From NCBI GenBank assembly GCA_002733735.2, contig NVWT02000004.1, positions 13,682 through 22,316 on the forward strand: 8,635 bases of DNA, given 5' to 3'. Position numbers and translations under genes: made by a program. The notes beneath the pieces are model-generated. The model worked only from the letters and a program-made list of their open reading frames with translations, did no database searches and was not told where the DNA came from. This DNA comes from Robiginitomaculum sp. (GTDB lineage Bacteria > Pseudomonadota > Alphaproteobacteria > Caulobacterales > Maricaulaceae). The stretch's first letter is position 1, and every line of letters starts with the position of its first letter. Shown here piece by piece: positions 5,955 to 8,635 of the stretch.

Positions 5955-6176
5955 ATGAACCAGCTGGAAAATGGGTTTAGCGGATTAGCTGAAATTGAGT
6001 ATGCAGATGGGGATTTCACCGTAATCCAGCCGGGCGCTCATGTTCTGTGTGCCGAAACAGGCAAGCAAATCCCGCTACATGCTCTAACTTATTGGTCAGT
6101 TGAACTACAAGAAGCCTATATTAACGCTGATGCGGCTCTAACCCGCTGGAAAACCACCCAAAACAACAATGATTAA
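5955..6176 (+). CDS. DUF2093 family small protein
   Basis: A 73-residue soluble protein of a family I know from Alphaproteobacteria and whose function is not established. The signature run is visible: an acidic AEIEYADGDFTVIQPG (about 12-27), then HVLCAETGKQIPL (28-40), then YWSVELQEAYINADAAL (45-61). One cysteine (Cys31) sits in the conserved VLC.TG turn. The ATG at 5955 is chosen because the match to the family begins there and GGATAG lies 5 nt upstream. An earlier in-frame ATG at 5907 lies inside the terminator hairpin and adds residues unlike the family. The stop codon overlaps the M23 peptidase start by 8 bp, so the two are co-translated. No promoter is obvious in the 29 bases after the terminator, so it may depend on read-through or on an atypical promoter. 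Confidence 0.88.
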   Translation: MNQLENGFSGLAEIEYADGDFTVIQPGAHVLCAETGKQIPLHALTYWSVELQEAYINADAALTRWKTTQNNND

Positions 6177-7029
6177 ATTATATGCAGGATTACTCTGCTT
6201 ATTGCTATTTACCGCTCCGGCTCTTGGGAATTCCCAACGATCGCTTGAAATGTCTTGCGGCGGAGAATTGGTTCAAGGCGGCTTTGTAATTTGCTCCTTG
6301 CCCAAAACAGCCTCTGGCAATTACCAAATCAACTATGGTAACGGCAAAACAACCGATATTTCTTCTGCACACCCTGCCCTAATCCCGTTTTCACGTAATT
6401 CCGCATTGCACATAGAATTAGCAGTAATTGGTGCTTCTACCGATCAACAAGAAATACAACCAACTCATTTGCAGCTAACCAAAGGCACTTGGGCTATCGA
6501 GCGCATTGACGGCCTGCCGCCGGGCAAAATCACCCCGCGCACATTAGAGCAACAACGAAAAGTCGAAGCCGATTGGATCAAGAAACAAGCCGCATGGAAA
6601 CATCGCGCCAATGCCAGCTGGTATGCAAATGGATTTGTTAAGCCAGTAGAAAAATCGCGTATTTCCGGTGTTTACGGCTCGCAAAGAATACTAAATGGCC
6701 AGCCAAAAAACCCGCACCTTGGATTTGATTTTGCCGCACCAAAAGGCACGAAAATTCATGCTCCAGCCAACGCAATAGTAGTTCTGGCCGATCCGGATAT
6801 GTATTTTGAAGGCGGACTATTGATATTAGATCATGGTGATGGGGTTATGAGCGTAATGCTGCATCTATCACGCCTTGATGTAAAAGCTGGCGATGTGGTA
6901 AATCAAGGCGAAGTTATTGGCGCGGTTGGCGCAACGGGTCGCTCTACGGGGCCACATTTGCATTGGGGCATCAAAGTTAGAGGCACTTATATCAACCCGA
7001 AACTATTACTTGATTACCAAGTTAAATGA
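6169..7029 (+). CDS. Secreted M23-family (LytM-type) zinc metallopeptidase, probable peptidoglycan endopeptidase
   Basis: 286-residue exported protein. The N-terminus is a signal peptide: Lys3, hydrophobic LLCLLLF, and probable cleavage after PALG (about residue 20). A beta-rich N-terminal region follows, with Cys30 and Cys42 available for a disulphide. A charged helical linker (about 124-148) leads to the catalytic LytM domain (about 175-280). The zinc and catalytic residues are complete: His183-x3-Asp187 (HLGFD), His232 (MLHLSRLDV) and His263-x-His265 (GPHLHWG). It should therefore be an active enzyme that cuts peptidoglycan cross-links in the periplasm, rather than an EnvC/NlpD-type inactive activator. 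It starts 8 bp inside the DUF2093 gene and ends in an ATGA overlap with the DUF3137 gene, so the three are translated together. A regulatory partnership is inferred only. Confidence 0.95.
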   Translation: MIKLYAGLLCLLLFTAPALGNSQRSLEMSCGGELVQGGFVICSLPKTASGNYQINYGNGKTTDISSAHPALIPFSRNSALHIELAVIGASTDQQEIQPTHLQLTKGTWAIERIDGLPPGKITPRTLEQQRKVEADWIKKQAAWKHRANASWYANGFVKPVEKSRISGVYGSQRILNGQPKNPHLGFDFAAPKGTKIHAPANAIVVLADPDMYFEGGLLILDHGDGVMSVMLHLSRLDVKAGDVVNQGEVIGAVGATGRSTGPHLHWGIKVRGTYINPKLLLDYQVK

Positions 7030-7988
7030 GTAAACCTAAAGCAAAATTTCCCGAAGGGTTCGAGGCTTTTGTCGCCGAAGAAATACAACCATTATTTGAT
7101 GCTTTCAAAGCAGCCAAATCTAATAGCCTTAAGCTAATAATTAAATTTGGTATTATTGGTGGATTAGCTGGAGCAGTAGCCGGTTTCATATTATTTATGG
7201 TTAAACCTGGTATTTGGCCGGCTTCCGTGGCGTTGTTTTTTGTATGTGCCGGTATTGGCTTGATTCCCGGATATGTGAAACTATCAAAAGCTAAGGGCAA
7301 ATTTAGCCAAAACCACATCAGTAATGTTGCTAAATTCTTGCAACTTGATCACCAGCTAACTGGGTTCGAGCCAATTCAGTTTGAGAATTTTGTCGAGCTT
7401 GGATTGATTGCAAGAGGTGATCGTCGCAGTTTCTCCAATCTAGTATCTGGAACCCACGCAGGAACTGATTTTTCTATTTACCATGCAAATATCGAAGAAA
7501 AACGCACCAGAATAACAACCGATAGCAAAGGCAATACCCGAACCGAGACCTATTGGGTAACCGTATTTAACGGCAAATTATTGCACTCTCCATACCCGCG
7601 CAAATTTGCCTGTACGACGATAATTGCCCGAGACCAAGGCTGGTTCAACTCCAAAGGCAGGTTTGGCAAATCATTAAAGCCGATGGGGCTAGCCTCACCA
7701 AAGTTTGAGAAACTATTTGAAGTTTACACGAGTGATCAGGTCGAGGGGCGTTTTTTGGTTGACCCAACATTTATGGTTCGGCTTATGGAATTAGAAGACA
7801 ATAACAAAGACCGACAAACAATTGCCGCTTTCTTTGAACAAGGAATATTTGTAGCATTACAAGGCGGGCAGGAATATTTTGGAAATCTTAACGACAAGGC
7901 CACCGCTTCAAGCTTAGCCACACAAACAGTTACGGCGTTTTTACGGGTATTTGATTTTCTTGATGCTCTAAAGGGAGACAAAAAATAG
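7026..7988 (+). CDS. DUF3137 family membrane protein
   Basis: 320-residue protein of uncharacterised family DUF3137. Residues 1-35 are polar and cytosolic, with a predicted amphipathic stretch. Two membrane helices follow at about 36-58 and 63-83, joined by a tight KPGIW turn, so both the N-terminus and the large C-terminal domain (about 84-320) are probably on the cytoplasmic side. Family features are SGTHAGTDFSIYHA near 141-154, the FNGKLLHSPYPRKF segment (about 181-194), and PKFEKLFEVYTSDQVEGRFLV (about 225-245). The start codon overlaps the stop of the M23 gene as ATGA, a strong sign of translational coupling. The stop is one base from the stop of the opposing lysoplasmalogenase gene. No catalytic motif is recognised. 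A role in envelope maintenance is suggested only by the coupled hydrolase. Confidence 0.88.
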   Translation: MSKPKAKFPEGFEAFVAEEIQPLFDAFKAAKSNSLKLIIKFGIIGGLAGAVAGFILFMVKPGIWPASVALFFVCAGIGLIPGYVKLSKAKGKFSQNHISNVAKFLQLDHQLTGFEPIQFENFVELGLIARGDRRSFSNLVSGTHAGTDFSIYHANIEEKRTRITTDSKGNTRTETYWVTVFNGKLLHSPYPRKFACTTIIARDQGWFNSKGRFGKSLKPMGLASPKFEKLFEVYTSDQVEGRFLVDPTFMVRLMELEDNNKDRQTIAAFFEQGIFVALQGGQEYFGNLNDKATASSLATQTVTAFLRVFDFLDALKGDKK

Positions 7989-7998
7989 GCTATTTGCT
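7981..7998. terminator. Weak AT-rich dyad over the two convergent stop codons
   Basis: AAATAGGCTATTT (about 7983-7995) is a near-perfect dyad covering both TAG stops (7986-7988 on +, 7992-7990 on -). Reading plus, a T6 run follows at about 8001-8006; reading minus, the stem runs straight into T residues. It could act as a weak two-way transcription end, but the stem is AT-rich and its loop is only 1-3 nt. Confidence 0.2.
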
Positions 7999-8635
7999 TA
8001 CTTTTTTGCTCTGCCAACAAAGACCAGCCAATATCAAAATTTGCGCCGCATAATATGTCGACATTACCGATAAGTGGCGAAGTTCTATTGGTGCCATGAA
8101 TTTATCAATGCCGATCAAAGTGTCAGATATTACAAACAGCAAAGCACCAATTCGCGTCCAGCGCGGAATTTTTGCAGCAAAACTTGCCACGGCCATTAAC
8201 GCAAGAACGATGAAATAAACCGCAATTGCCGGCATTAAGGCACCGGTTTTTGGCAAGACGATTGCCCCCATGACCAAAGCATAAACCGCGATCAGAACAA
8301 TGATTGTGCGCCTAGATAAATCCAGTTCCGACCAGTTTCGTAAAGTTTTGGAAAAAATCCACAAATAAAACAAATGACCAACAAGAAACGCCGCCATACC
8401 CACGGCAAAAGTCCACTGCACATTTGCTGCCAAAGCAAAATCACCGATCCCCGAAAACACTAATGCCAGTGACAAGAACAACCGATATTCCTTTGGCGCT
8501 TCGCGCCAAGCAATCACCGCCAAAATCCATATAGGGGCAGTTTTCACCAATCCAGAAACTGGAAAAGTAAAATATTGCGGCACCAACAAATACGCCCCGG
8601 CCAGCACAGCGGCTAATATTAGCAAAATTTTGCTA
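7990..8635 (-). CDS. Lysoplasmalogenase, YhhN/TMEM86 family (5' end open at window edge)
   Basis: Integral membrane protein with about eight hydrophobic helices over at least 211 residues, almost the full family length. YhhN/TMEM86 proteins hydrolyse the vinyl-ether bond of lysoplasmalogens. In bacteria, where plasmalogens are often absent, the true substrate is unclear. Signatures seen, numbered from the TTG at 8625, are LVKTAPIW (near 26-33), SGIGDFAL (58-65), GMAAFLVGHLFYLWIF (75-90), FVISDTLIGIDKF (around 158-170) and YYAAQILILAG (about 186-196). The conserved aspartates in the GD and SD motifs are present. The frame is open to the window edge (SKI precede the TTG), so the real start may be a few residues beyond. 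It converges on DUF3137 with a single base between stops. There is no evidence that it belongs to the neighbouring operon. Confidence 0.87.
   Translation of the reverse strand, partial: SKILLILAAVLAGAYLLVPQYFTFPVSGLVKTAPIWILAVIAWREAPKEYRLFLSLALVFSGIGDFALAANVQWTFAVGMAAFLVGHLFYLWIFSKTLRNWSELDLSRRTIIVLIAVYALVMGAIVLPKTGALMPAIAVYFIVLALMAVASFAAKIPRWTRIGALLFVISDTLIGIDKFMAPIELRHLSVMSTYYAAQILILAGLCWQSKKVSK
8612..8635. repeat. Two overlapping perfect palindromes at the right edge
   Basis: GCTAATATTAGC (8612-8623) and TAGCAAAATTTTGCTA (8620-8635) share the arm TAGC, giving GCTA-ATAT-TAGC-AAAATTTT-GCTA. The second may continue past the window. It lies at the extreme 5' end of the lysoplasmalogenase frame. 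If the start is the TTG at 8625 it overlaps the leader and start; otherwise it is in the coding sequence. Confidence 0.35.

Noticed and set aside
7022..7318. 98-codon minus-strand frame at the start of DUF3137
   Set aside because: It is antisense to the coupled, family-matching DUF3137 start and shows no family features.

Overview
The window looks like a stretch of an alphaproteobacterial chromosome of moderate-to-low GC. The evidence is the MidA-family methyltransferase directly followed by PgeF, a DUF2093 gene (a family I know essentially from Alphaproteobacteria), an alphaproteobacterial-type M23 peptidase and a short soluble hybrid histidine kinase. A Caulobacterales/Hyphomonadales-like host is a reasonable guess but is not proven. 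I see no insertion sequence, phage gene, tRNA, rRNA or CRISPR array. Nine of the ten larger genes belong to recognisable conserved families, and the tenth is an orphan kinase.

Layout. (1) Bases 1-1849, + strand: a MidA-like methyltransferase, open at the left edge, overlaps pgeF by 8 bp. (2) Bases 1911-2843, +: prs (PRPP synthase), preceded by a perfect 8-bp hairpin and a good ribosome binding site. (3) Bases 2969-4108, +: a hybrid histidine kinase/receiver with no sensor domain. (4) Bases 4109-4441: a 333-bp gap that is not empty. It holds a probable 26-30 residue single-helix membrane protein on the - strand, a candidate promoter for it, and a strong minus-strand terminator with an unusually large, structured loop. 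(5) Bases 4442-4993, -: thpR (2'-5' RNA ligase/cyclic phosphodiesterase). (6) Bases 4994-5165: a divergent control region containing three direct repeats spaced exactly 11 bp apart. (7) Bases 5166-5879, +: a Bax inhibitor-1/YccA membrane protein with a clear terminator. (8) Bases 5955-7988, +: a tightly overlapping set DUF2093 - M23 peptidase - DUF3137 membrane protein. (9) Bases 7990-8635, -: a YhhN-type lysoplasmalogenase, converging on DUF3137 with one base between stop codons and running off the right edge.

How the genes fit together. The left half is housekeeping: methyltransfer, peptidoglycan precursor quality control or nucleoside metabolism, and PRPP supply. The right half is mostly envelope biology: the YccA-type protein, the secreted peptidoglycan hydrolase coupled to DUF3137, and the lipid hydrolase. 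No single large new system is evident. The items most worth a second look are the microprotein with its neighbouring RNA structures, the 11-bp phased repeats upstream of the YccA-family gene, and the sensorless hybrid kinase.
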